Origin: Sanguinoderma infundibulare
Taxonomy: Eukaryota; Basidiomycota; Agaricomycetes; Polyporales; Polyporaceae
DNA length: 64,000 nt
Direction of reading: 5' to 3'
Assembly (NCBI GenBank): GCA_032821775.1
Contig: JAVLRN010000012.1
Coordinates: 1,550,001 to 1,614,000, forward strand
Below are positions 41,857-52,448 of this stretch, one piece after another (position 1 is the stretch's first letter; each line of letters starts with the position of its first letter). Below the pieces are notes generated by a model, which had not been told where the DNA came from, made no database searches, and saw nothing but the letters and a program-made list of their open reading frames with translations. The position numbers were made by a program, and so were the translations under genes.

Positions 41857-43168
41857 ATGAACTTGGTCCAAACCGTGCCCACAGTCATTGAGTACGAAGC
41901 CACACCTGCTGGCGAGCAAAGCGTATACTTTGACACACCTACTCCCGCTATGAACTCCACTTCGAGATTCACCGAAGCCCTTCCGGCCGCCGGCCGATCC
42001 GACGGCGACCTCCCCGGAGCATTCGGCCACGACGAACACGCCCTGCTGGACCGCACCAACAAAGCCCCGGCAGTTGGCGACGCGAAAGAAGGGTCAGGGC
42101 TCAGGCGTAACGGCTCCCACCGCCGCTCCCAGTCGTCCTCTGCCGCCATCACGACCGACTCCGGGTACGGATCAGGAGGCGGCGGCGGCGGCGGCGACGT
42201 CATCGAGAAGCGGTCGCAATCGCGCGCATCGGACGGTGAGGCGAGCTTCGCGCCCATCCCGATCCTGTGGGCGGACTCGCCGCACCGCCGCCAGATGTCG
42301 CTCGCGGACGCGGACGGGGACCGCGGTCTGAGTCGGTCGTCGTCGATGCCGAAGGCGAGCCCCTTTAGGCGCGCAGCGTCCTTGCGGTCCTTCCGCGCGA
42401 TCACGCCTGCGACGACGACGGGCGAGAGAGACGATCGCGGGAGCATCAAGACGACGCCCAGCATCGGCCCGGGAGCCGGAGCGGGGACGCTCGGGGTTGG
42501 GGTGCGGAGGAGGCGGACGAGCTTGGTGCAGGGGAGCTTCGCGAGCGGGCCGGGGCTGGTGGGGCCGGCGTCGGCGGTGGTGCTGGACGATGCGTTCCAC
42601 GCGCGGAGCGAGAGCGCGGACCTGGAGCTGAGCGAGCGGCAGCGGCTGAAGCTGAGCAAGGCGCAGATCAAGGAGGGGAAAAAGGTGGCGAAGATCATCA
42701 AGGCGGAGGGAAGGGCGGAGCAGAAGGCGATCGACGAGGCGGTGCGGGAGCTGAGCGACTTGCAGAAGCTTCAGAAGGGCGCGGTGAAGGTACGTTGTGG
42801 GTACGATTGTTCTCGTCGGCCGAGTTCTTATGGTGGTGGTAGGAGGAGAGCAAGGCGTATGCTGCGTACTCGAAGGCGCTGCGGGAGTTCCGGAAGGCTG
42901 AGCTCGAGTTCTTCGCTGCCCGTGCGAAGTACGAGCGCGCACAGGCGGACCTGCAGGCGCAAGAGGATGCGCGGGAGGCTTCGCGGGCTCACGCGAAGGA
43001 GACTACGGAGATGCTGCAGGAGAAGAACCGCGAGGTGGAATGGCTGAGAGCGCAGAAGGCTGTCGATGATGTGAGTGCACTTTTTGCTCGGTTGAGTAAC
43101 GGAGCGCTCATCGACTGTCTTCACAGATGGAACGGGAGGCTAAAGTCAGGCAGCTCACCGGAAAATGA
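41857..43168 (+). CDS. Uncharacterised protein with C-terminal coiled coil
   Basis: Three exons (41857-42789, 42843-43070, 43127-43168) give 400 aa. The first 250 residues are low-complexity, Ser/Gly/Arg-rich, with basic Ser motifs typical of kinase targets (RRSQSSS, RSSSMPKA, RRAASLRS, RRRTSLVQ) and a Gly run. From about residue 250 to the end a long charged helix is predicted (LKLSKAQIKEGKKVAKIIKA, YSKALREFRKAELEFFAARA, EMLQEKNREVEWLRAQKA). I do not recognise the family. The layout resembles basidiomycete DNA-binding or cytoskeletal adaptors of unknown role. Splice sites and frames are clean, so the gene is real. Confidence 0.8.
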
Positions 43169-44277
43169 ACTACTCGCCGAGTAGCATCCGGTCCACTGTC
43201 TATCTGGATGGGTGTGTGCTCTGGAGGTTGTACTCATAGTTTTGATGGGATCTACATTACCCAGGTGTTTCTTAGACTGCTGTGAACGCATGTCCCTGTC
43301 GTGTCTTGTTCAATGGCATATGCTTTTGGTGCCATCGTGACATTGAGTCCGCGAACCATCATGCCTTCCTTGTATAGATACGATCCGAGAGCTGCACAGC
43401 ATTTTGGTGACGGTGCCTCACGCTAGCCGGACTGGAACGAGCTTATGTTCTTTCTTCCTGCACCCCTCGTCTCCCTCACCCGATCTATAGCCTTATGAGT
43501 CGTCATACCCGTGCGTTACGCGAAATCCCTCATAATCTCGACTTGAGGAGTTACCTCGCCCATGGGCGATCGGCACGCCAGCGTCGCCAGGTCGGCGGAC
43601 CGCTCTCGACAAATGCGACGCCGACTGCCATAGTCTCATCGCCCACCTTAATCGCCGCCCAGGCCTGCAGGACAGCTGAAACAGCGATTCTGGCCGCCCT
43701 TTTGCTGTACTCCCCGGAAGTTGCAGTTGATGGCTCAAGGGGCGTGAGCGCGCACGCTCCGGAATTCAATCAACATGCACACGGATACTCGTCTGCTTGT
43801 AAGTAGTGTCGAAACTTCAGCTGCTTGCGCTCATTATCCGATATACTGTTGCAGACACCTCATGTATGCGCGGCCAATCCGTATCAAGCACTTTCCACAG
43901 CCTACTGGCAGTGAGCTGCAGAGGCCTCTAGGTGAGTATTCGATCGCAGTTTGTGGGAAGTTTGCAATCTGTCAACTCGGTTATGAGCGGCGCTTTGGCT
44001 CTCTTCTGATACTGGGCAAGTACTGTTTTGAAGGGGCATTCCCCGAGCACGGAGGAACGCTGAGGCGTATCAAGGACCATGCTTCCGCTTGCGAACCTGT
44101 CCCATTCGGGGATCTCGCTGTCAGTTACCAACGGAATCGCGTATCGGCAGTGTACCACATGCACATCCTTGCATCTCAAATAAAGATGCTATATATCGCG
44201 AGCCTTCCTCCCTGCCTGCAGATTCATTCGACTTGTCCCGTGGGTGGGTGTGCTGCCGCACTCTTTCGACTTTCTCG
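43169..44277. other. Intergenic region upstream of sedolisin
   Basis: 1.1 kb with overlapping frames on both strands (43495-43806 and its antisense, and 43775 onward) but no motif. It should hold the sedolisin promoter. Confidence 0.45.
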
Positions 44278-46416
44278 ATGGTTTTGCTTTCTCACTTCAC
44301 CTTATTTATCGGCCTCACGAGTGCCGTGGCAGGTGTCGCCAGCACATCGACGGGCCCTCTTCTTTCTCGGCGGATCCTTCACGAGCGTCGCAGTGCCGTC
44401 CCCAACGGATGGGTTCTTCATCGTCGTGCTGACCCAGATGCACTCATTCCCCTCAGCATCGCGCTCCGTCAATCGAACCTTCACGACCTCGACGACTACC
44501 TCCTCAAGATCGCAGACCCAGCATCCCCCAACTACGGCCAGCATTGGACACCGGCGCGCGTGGCGAAGACATTTCAGCCCTCCAAGGAATCCGTCGACAC
44601 CGTCCGCACATGGCTTGTCAACGACGGCGTCGACCGCTCCCGCATCCAGCTCAGCAAGGACGGCGCATATGTTCAGCTAAACGTAACCGTCGCTGAGGCG
44701 GAGAGCCTCCTCGCCACGGAGTACTACGTCTATCGGCACGATGGCAGCGGCGTAGAGCATCTCGCCTGCCACCATGGATATCACCTCCCTCAACACGTCT
44801 CGGGCCACATCGACTTGGTGTCGCCGACCATCCAATTCGGTGGTATCAAGCTGGGCGCGACGCTCGCGAAGCGCGGGCGCGCCTCACCGGTGGCGAAGAA
44901 GGTGTATATGCATCGCCCGATGGGTCCTCCGAAGACCCCGATTGCTGTCGAGGTGGGTGATGTGATATGCGCCTGGGAGACCATCTGCCATTGCATTTGA
45001 TGCTGACCTTGAGCTTCTGTTGTACAGGCTCTCACTGCGGACACGGATAACTGTGACCAGCAGGTGACGCCGGATTGTCTGCGCGAGCTGTACGGCTTCA
45101 ACTACACGTTCGTTGCGACGGATAAGAACAAGGTCGGCGTCGGTGAGTGGAAATCGCAGAGAAGTCGTCTGTCCGTTCTAGTCGACTTACGTACGGTTCC
45201 GGAACCTAGTCGAACTTGCGGACCAGACGTACGACGCGAGAGACCTGGATATCTTCTTCAAGAAATTCGCCCCCGACCTCGTCGGCGTCGAACCTACGCT
45301 CATCAGCATCGACGGAGGCAACGTCAACCTCACAGAGAAGGACCCAAGCCTGATCGGCGAGTCTAACCTCGACTTCCAGCTCATGATGCCCCTGCTCGGC
45401 AAGCAGCAGCAAGTCTCCCTCTACCAGGTCGGCAGCAGCGGCTCCTTCAACCTCCTCCTCGACGCCCTCGACGGCTCCTACTGCGCCTTCGACGGTGGCG
45501 ACGACCCCTCCCAGGACGCCGTCGACGCAGGCATCACCGAAGACTGCGGCACTCAGCCGCCCGCGTTCGTCTACTCGGTCTCGTACGCCGGCGCCGAGGA
45601 CGGCGACGCGCACTACATGCAGCGCCAGTGCACCGAGTTCGGCAAGCTCGCGCTCACCGGCATGACCTTCCTCTTCGCGACGGGCGACAACGGCGTCGCG
45701 TCCAACTCGGACGGCCTCTGCCTCCTCCCCAACGGCACGGCCGCCACCGCGGCCGACGGCGGCGTCAACTTCCTCGCCAACTTCCCCGCGACGTGCCCGT
45801 ACGTGACCGCCATCGGCTCGACCCAGGTCCCCCCGGGCAAGAGCGTGCACGACGTCGAGAGCGCGACGAGCGACTTTGGCTCGGGCGGCGGCTTCTCGAA
45901 CGTCTTCCCGCGCCCGAAGTGGCAGAACCGCGCTGTCAGCAAGTACCTGAGCCGCGTCGGGGACGGGGCGGGGGGAACACTGGGGTACGGCCCGGGCGTG
46001 TTCAACCGCTCAGGGCGGGGCGTGCCGGACGTGGCAGCGAACGGGGCCCCGATTGCCGTCGTCGCCGACGGGAACTTCACGCTCAGCGGGGGCACGAGCG
46101 CGTCGACGCCGATCTTTGCGGCGATGGTCGCGGCCGTGAACGATGCGCGCCTCGCGGTGGGCAAGGGCCCAGTGGGGTGGATCAACCCTGCGGTGAGTGC
46201 TTTCGCTACGTGCTCATGAGTGGCTGCTCAACGTCTGTTCTGTTACGATAGCTGTACTCGCATCTGTTCGCTGGGGTGTTCAACGACGTCGTCGACGGGA
46301 CAAACCCCGGATGTGGCACAGACGGTTTCCCTACGGCCCAAGGCTGGGATCCCGTCACGGGCCTCGGGACACCGAAGTTTGAGCGGATGCTCCAGCGGTT
46401 CTTGACGCTTCCGTGA
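44278..46416 (+). CDS. Secreted sedolisin (peptidase S53, tripeptidyl-peptidase type)
   Basis: Four exons (44278-44952, 45028-45142, 45210-46192, 46252-46416) give 645 aa. A signal peptide (VLLSHFTLFIGLTSAVAG) precedes an S53 pro-domain (IALRQSNLHDLDDYLLKIAD, PNYGQHWTPARVAKTFQPS, LLATEYYVYRH). The catalytic Glu/Asp pair is in GESNLDFQLMM, the oxyanion Asp in FLFATGDNGV and the nucleophile in SGGTSASTPIFAAM. The C-terminal Ca-binding residues are in FNDVVDGTNPGC and GWDPVTGLG. Sedolisins act at acidic pH in extracellular protein breakdown and release tripeptides or cut internally. The start was chosen because it gives the signal peptide; the frame is open further upstream. Confidence 0.95.
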
Positions 46417-46940
46417 TCACGCACCTGTGGCTTTTACTTATACATACCGCTCTCCGAGATCCAATCACCGGGACTCCGATGCTGTCTGGGGACCGGAACT
46501 GACATTGAGCATGAACCTCGTTCTTTGTAGCGCTACGGACTTTCTTAGAATTACTCACCAGCATATAATCTGTGTTCATTATGTCTCTGACGCGGGGGGT
46601 AGTACCTTCATGCAATGTATTATTCGTGATATGCCGAAGGAGGGCGCGATCCTGCCGACGACATTCAAGAAACAAGCAATACACGTCCGTATTTCTGGCA
46701 GTGGTACGTAGATACAACACAATATGAGTACACAAATGCTGCTGAGCGATTCTAGAGAGGAGAGCACATGAGTAGCAACAGGCGATCCGCAATGTCCGAC
46801 CAGAATTATACATAACATTACACCACGCATGTTGCCCAATATCATCCGGAATGGAACATCGTGTTCCAAACGGGCAGGGGAGTCTCGAGAGATCTGTTAC
46901 TGGTAAAACGGCCATAGAAAAGTGATACTTTGGGGCATTC
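46417..46940. other. Convergent intergenic region, sedolisin / Q-rich gene
   Basis: 524 bp between two 3' ends. No gene, RNA or repeat is seen. Confidence 0.45.
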
Positions 46941-48232
46941 TCAGAACATCAGCGGCTGAGGCCAGTCTGGGAGGCTGGTGAGCGCGGCGTTGATCGCCTC
47001 GCGAACTCTGCGCTTGGATGCGACGTCGCTGGACTGGCGGTATCCAGAAAACACTTCCTGCATCTGGAAGGACGACGCTGCGATGGAGTCTGCACCGTTG
47101 GGAATAAGTAAGCCAGATCTTTTGTTAATCGCTAGGCTAGGACCAACACACCGATGTTCAACGTCGCTTCCTTGACCATCTGTCGAGTGGGTTATCAGTG
47201 TGCTGTGGCCGGGGATTGATGGACAAGTGAGGACTTACGTTTGCTATCTGAGCAGAGTACTGTTCTGCGGGATTGCTGCCATACATGCCGCCATAGCCTC
47301 CGCCGCCGCCAAACAGCCCCGCCCCCGCACCGCCCAGCGTGCTGCGGCGCGCCTCGAGTTCTGCCTTTCGCGACTCCCAGGCTTGCTTCAGCTCGTCAAA
47401 CGAGTTCTGCGCCTAGAGGTGGACGCACGTTCAAGAATGGAATGGATGCAGCCTTTGAGCCACCGGTCGATTAGAAGCAGGAGCATAGGGGGGGACTCGC
47501 CTGTTTCCACGAATACGGATCCCAAGTCTCGAGTTCTGCCTTATTCTGCTGCACGTACTCCCTCGGGTGCTGTCTCCGGAAGCCCGAAGCGGACGGGGCC
47601 GCGCCCACGACCGCGCCCGGGGTCGGTGCCGAGTTTGACCGCTGCTGCTGCATAGGCTGCGCTGCCCCCTGTGCGTACGGGTCGAACTCGGACAGGTATT
47701 GTTGCGGGAGCTGCTGCTGGCCGGGGTAGCCCTGCTGGTATCCTTGCACGTAGGATGGGGACTGGGCGTACCCCGAGTACTGCGGCTGCTGCTGTTGTGG
47801 ACCTGCAGCGTACGCGCCGTTCACATGTGCCTGGAGCTGCTGTCCGAAGGAGCTCGTGGGCTGGAAGGGCATGCCTGACGGCTGCTGTGGGGCGGGGCCG
47901 GAGGCGTACTGGCCGTAGGACTGCTGTGGTTGGGAGAAGCCCGAACCCTGGCCCCATCCGGTGGTTGCTTGCGGCTGGGTCTGGAATCCGGACCCGCCGC
48001 CGCCGTATCCTTGAGCGGACATGGCGCTCTGGTTGGGGTAGGAACCAGAGCCGTTTGTCGATATCGGTGAGATATTCGAGCGGGCCATCCAGGAGGTATA
48101 CTGGGAGCCTGTGGGGTCGTCGGAGCCGGTGATATCGGGGTAGCGAGTTAGGGCATTTGCGGGGTGATCGATGAAAGGGTTATTGGAGAGCTCTGGAGGT
48201 GGCGAGCCGTAGGCGTTGGGTGAAGAGTACAT
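46941..48232 (-). CDS. Uncharacterised Q/G/Y-rich (prion-like) protein
   Basis: Four exons (48232-47501, 47412-47239, 47179-47152, 47089-46941) give 360 aa. The first 200 residues are Gln, Gly, Ser, Tyr and Pro-rich (QYASGPAPQQPSG, YSGYAQSPSYVQGYQQGYPG), a composition typical of condensate-forming proteins. It then reads FRRQHPREYVQQNKAELETW, DPYSWKQ, a short helix (SFDELKQAWESRKAELEARR), a Gly-rich patch and a helical C-terminus (KRRVREAINAALTSLPDWPQP). The N-terminal NNPFIDHPANALTRYPDI with an NPF motif hints at EH-domain binding or endocytic roles, but this is only a motif. Intron 1 starts with GC (CAG|GCGAGT). Confidence 0.75.
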
Positions 48233-48893
48233 GGCTTTCAGCGACGTTCGAGGTTCGAGAGAGAGCTGGTGGGAATCAACGACGTCGCACGTACCACCCC
48301 CACTTCCCTCGGCCCGGCCCGGCTCCCAACCAGTGACGCGTACGCGTGACGTCCCTTGGCACGTGCCACGCGTCACAATAAGCGAGTCCCACGCAGGCTG
48401 GCAATTATTAACCACCGTTTTATGTTACTTACGCGCTCAACGTCCTGCTAGACGCACATTGCTTCATTTCCTCAAACTAGGCCAAGCGAGGAACAAACCT
48501 TCCAACTTACAATCGTGGTGTTTTGTTATCATTCAGACATCAGCTGTTGACAACAATCGTCTGTACCGGCACGCGTTTCGATGACTTGAGCGCGCCAGGG
48601 CACATGTGGCAGACACAGGAAGGCGCTGTCCCCGCTCAACATCGATGCAAGGAGGAATGCGTGGCGAGTGAGGTAGTTGCACTGCACGAGCCCCGGTATC
48701 GCGAATGGCGTCGCCGAGAGCGGTCGTTTTTCGAGATATCAGACCAGTCCGCACTGGAGGATTGATCCTCACACCGCATGCCGATTATGAATGTGTGTTA
48801 TCCGGCGACGAACCTATCATACAACAACAAGAGATCGGGGCAAGGAAACTGATGATACACGTATAATACAAATGCGTCGATACATGAGTCGAT
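48233..48893. other. Intergenic region, Q-rich promoter / cullin-3 3' side
   Basis: 661 bp with no motif-bearing frame. Contains the promoter of the Q-rich gene. Confidence 0.45.
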
Positions 48894-51800
48894 TCATGCC
48901 TGGGCAGCCCTCCGTCAGCACAGAGCACAAGAGTATGCGAAACACGGCGTACCAGGTAATTGTACGACTTGCGATCCTCACATCGCTCCAAGTACTCACG
49001 CTGCGAAGCACAGGACAGTCAGCGGACCGACTAAGTCGACGATGGACGGACGGAGCACCTCGATCAGGCCCTCTATACGCTTCTTGATGTTGACAGGATT
49101 TGGCTGGAACCGGCTCGCCAGCTGGCGTGTCACTTCGTTGATAAGGTCGTTATGCGTCATGTGCTTCCTGTCCTTCATAATCCGGACGATGCACGCCTGC
49201 GACGATGGCGTAAGCGACGCATAACCCATTAAAATGCTACAAACATGGACACAAACCTCCGTCTGATGCTTTCTTTCCTCGTCGATCCGGTCCTTCGTCT
49301 CCTTGCGCTCCTCCGTGTTCTCCACACGCGACGCGATGGTGCTGATCTTGATCTTCTGCAGAGGAGCCGAGAAGTCGACGTTGAACGAGAAGGAATCCGT
49401 TGCATTGACGTCTCGTCCCGGAGGGTGCTTCTTCAGGATCTTGTATTTCGCGCATGCGAGTGATTGCAACTGTCGCTTCAGCTCAAGTTCCTGGATAGAC
49501 GTAGCGTCCTTGATTTCCTGCGGCGACAGTCAGCTACCGACAATCACGCGATACACGTACGTGATCTTACTTCATAGGTGAGGAACTGGTCATCCAGAAT
49601 ATCCTCAAAGAGCAAGAGGATGACGAGCGCGAATGTTGATACGTTCAAATCGTGTTTCCTCGATCTGAACGCTACGCGCACGTCCGCGTTGCCAAGAGAG
49701 GGCTGCCATGTGAGGCGACGACCGCTGTGTCGGGAAAGATAAAATCGTTCGAACGACTTCGACGCCTTAACGAGCACTTCCGGGAACGTGCACGGTGCCG
49801 CTGTATGCGACATCGGCCAGAAGGTCGACGTCATGACAATGACAGAAATATCCGTATCCGGCGACTAAAGCATAATCAATGAACTCCCCGGCAACTCAAC
49901 ACGACAGACGCTTACCAATGCGTTCTTTGCGAGGTGATCGCGATATGCCTCCATAGAGTCCGCGGACAGCTTCATATCGTGGAACATACCCTCCAACTTC
50001 TGAGTGAACTGGTATCCGCATTCGACCTTGAGCTTCGCGAGCATGCCGCGTTCCGCGTCGTCGGAAACGGAACGACCCAGTAGCAGACGCTTGGCGAGAT
50101 GACCCTTGTAATATCGCTCGAACACGTCCTTGTCTGTGATGAAGCGGAAAACCGTGATGGTCTTATCCAGAACGATGTCGACCTCTGTCTCTGATTTCTA
50201 CAGTGCAGGTGAGGATGAGCGGTAACGCATGTGTTTGCAGCACGCACGCCTTTGAGACCCTTCTTCAAGTTCTCGTCGATGAACAACGAGATGAATTCTG
50301 GCGCTTTCTCGTTCTGGTTGATGAACGTTTCGAACGCCTGAGGAGCGTCAGTGGCGAGCCGGATGACCAAAGGACGATTCAGCATACCTCGTTCAAACCG
50401 CTCTCAAGGTCGCGATCGCTCTGGAACGCCTTCGACCACATCTTGTCGAACCTGTCCTTGAGATCAAGCACGTCCTGGACCCACTTCAGCGCCAGCGACA
50501 ACGTTTGCGAGGCGGCGTTTGGTGGTCGCGCTTTCGCCTTTCCCTTGCCCTTCGCAGAACCCTCCGCGCCGTCTTCGTCTCCAGAGCATGCACCTTCTGC
50601 GCCTGCTGCACTGCCCGACTCGTTGATCTCCTTCCCTCGACAAATGATCGTTTCTCGTAGTGATTTCCGCAGGCACGGAATGCCAGCAGAGACCTTGGTG
50701 AAAAGACGGTACAGGCGACCGAGGTCGTCTACCCTGTCCGAGTCGATCATCGCGTCCAGGCCGGAATTCGGCATGTTGATGACAGTCGAGAGATGTGCCG
50801 AGACCAGATGTTGTTCGAGGATTCTTCGCAACGGGAGCGTGGTCAGTGTCGAAAGGATATGGTGTGTCCGGGAGTCCTCCTCGTGGAAGCGCGCCTCCAC
50901 CTGCACACGGTGAATCATCGTCCAACGCTAGTACACGCATACGAACACTCACGCGTCGCAAGTACTCCGGCGCATCGCACGTCTCCAGAAGCCGGTCTCC
51001 CTCTTTCCTGTAGAACACCTCGCTCTCCCTCAGGACCGCCGGCTCGATGTCGCGCCTGTATATCGACAGCGCCTCCCGACTCGAGACGTCCTGCAGCTGC
51101 AGGAAGACGTCGACGCAGCCCTTGACGGACGAGCGATTGATCGTGAACCCGTCGCGTTCGGTCTGGATGAGGGTGAGGATGGCGGCTATGACGTGGTCCT
51201 CGATCGGATTTTTGATGATATGCTTGATGAACAGGATGAGGCCCGCTTCCCAGATCTCGGGCACCTCCGCGTTCTTCGTGTACACCCGGTCCTGCGGGAC
51301 AAACGCACGCGCATGTGTTCCCCCTCCTCTCTTCTTCGTTGCGAAAGCGGAAAGGCGGCGGCGCACTCACCATGTACCTCAGCACGTCCCGGAGCTTCGA
51401 CAGGCTCGAGACATGGTCGTCCCAGACCTTCTTCAGCGCCTTCAGCAGCATCTCCCCCTCCTGGCTCCTCTGCACCGGGTCCTCCGTGACCCCCGTTGGG
51501 AACGCGGGGATGATGTACTCCCTGGCGAGCTTGTCGAGGTTCTCCGCGACGAGCTGGGTCGATCCCTTGTACAGCTTCTCGCCATTCTTGTACAACACCA
51601 TGTTGTACGCGTACCGGTGGTTCTCTTCAAACGACAGGTTCGCCGCGTTGTGGTTCTGGATCTCGACGATGTTCCGGGAGAGCTTCGCCCACGTCTCGTC
51701 CATGGAGACATCCGGCCCATGCTAGACGACCGGGAATGGCGCACACACAGAGAGCACACGCAAGCGGCGCGTTCGCCGGTCAGAGAGCGCAGGGACGGCT

Positions 51801-51990
51801 TTAAGCTGCAGAACACACCGTACCTTGCGCGCGGGTTTCTGTCACAGATGGTCAGACACGATCACCTTACTGTCATTGCGGATCGCCTCACAATTCGAGT
51901 CTTGCCCCCTCTCGTTCGCGGAGCTTTGAAGCACGACGTTGGAAATCGTTCTCAATGGTTGTATTCTTAGAACGACATACCGGCAGACAT
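48894..51990 (-). CDS. CUL3: Cullin-3 scaffold of BTB ubiquitin ligases
   Basis: The N-terminus is rebuilt from microexons 51990-51981 (10 nt), 51908-51892 (17 nt) and 51838-51824 (15 nt) before the main exon from 51721. The join reads MSAGGKTRIKPARKHGPD, the typical start of this protein. Cullin blocks follow: [58 protein letters not shown], the cullin-homology region ([38 protein letters not shown]) and the neddylation block [20 protein letters not shown], whose Lys is the Nedd8 site. The C-terminus [15 protein letters not shown] is completed by a 6-nt last exon (48899-48894, GCATGA). A low-complexity Gly/Glu/Lys insert ([19 protein letters not shown]) interrupts the repeat region. Cul3 binds Rbx1 and BTB adaptors. 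Confidence 0.92.
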
Positions 51991-52448
51991 GATAGTAACT
52001 TTCCGAGACAAAGGGAGGCGGGGAAGGAGGACAAAGTACAGAGGCTCGCTTGACTGACGCTGCGGTAAGATCCAGAACAGCAAGCGCCGGTTCCGACCAC
52101 ACCTGCCGTTACGCGCAGATCTAGATCGGGTTGAGTGCTCCAGTACTCAACTCGTCTGCTCCGTTTCTTTCTTCTAGCGAACAACTACCACTAGCGATTA
52201 CAGTGTCAGAAAAAAGTTTGCATGAGTACAATGGTGGGTGGTGGATACAGTGATGTTACGGCAAGTGCAGCGGGAGATCGGAGGGCGAAGAACAGAACAG
52301 CAAGGAATGCGATGAGGTACTACGCGGAAGCGTGAGTGTAGATGTACGAGTAGACAGCAAGCGAGCAGTGGCGTGAAGGGACGTGAAACGGGGCATGACA
52401 TAAAGATATAACGTTGGATGCCGGATAGCGGCTGCCGTGAGCGCGTCA
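51991..52448. other. Intergenic region, cullin-3 promoter / exportin-T 3' side
   Basis: 458 bp that should contain the cullin-3 promoter. Nothing else is recognised. Confidence 0.45.

Noticed and set aside
43490..43810. Overlapping sense and antisense frames near 43.6 kb
   Set aside because: Both strands are open for about 75-100 codons, but neither shows a known motif or splice pattern; GC-rich DNA often gives such pairs.
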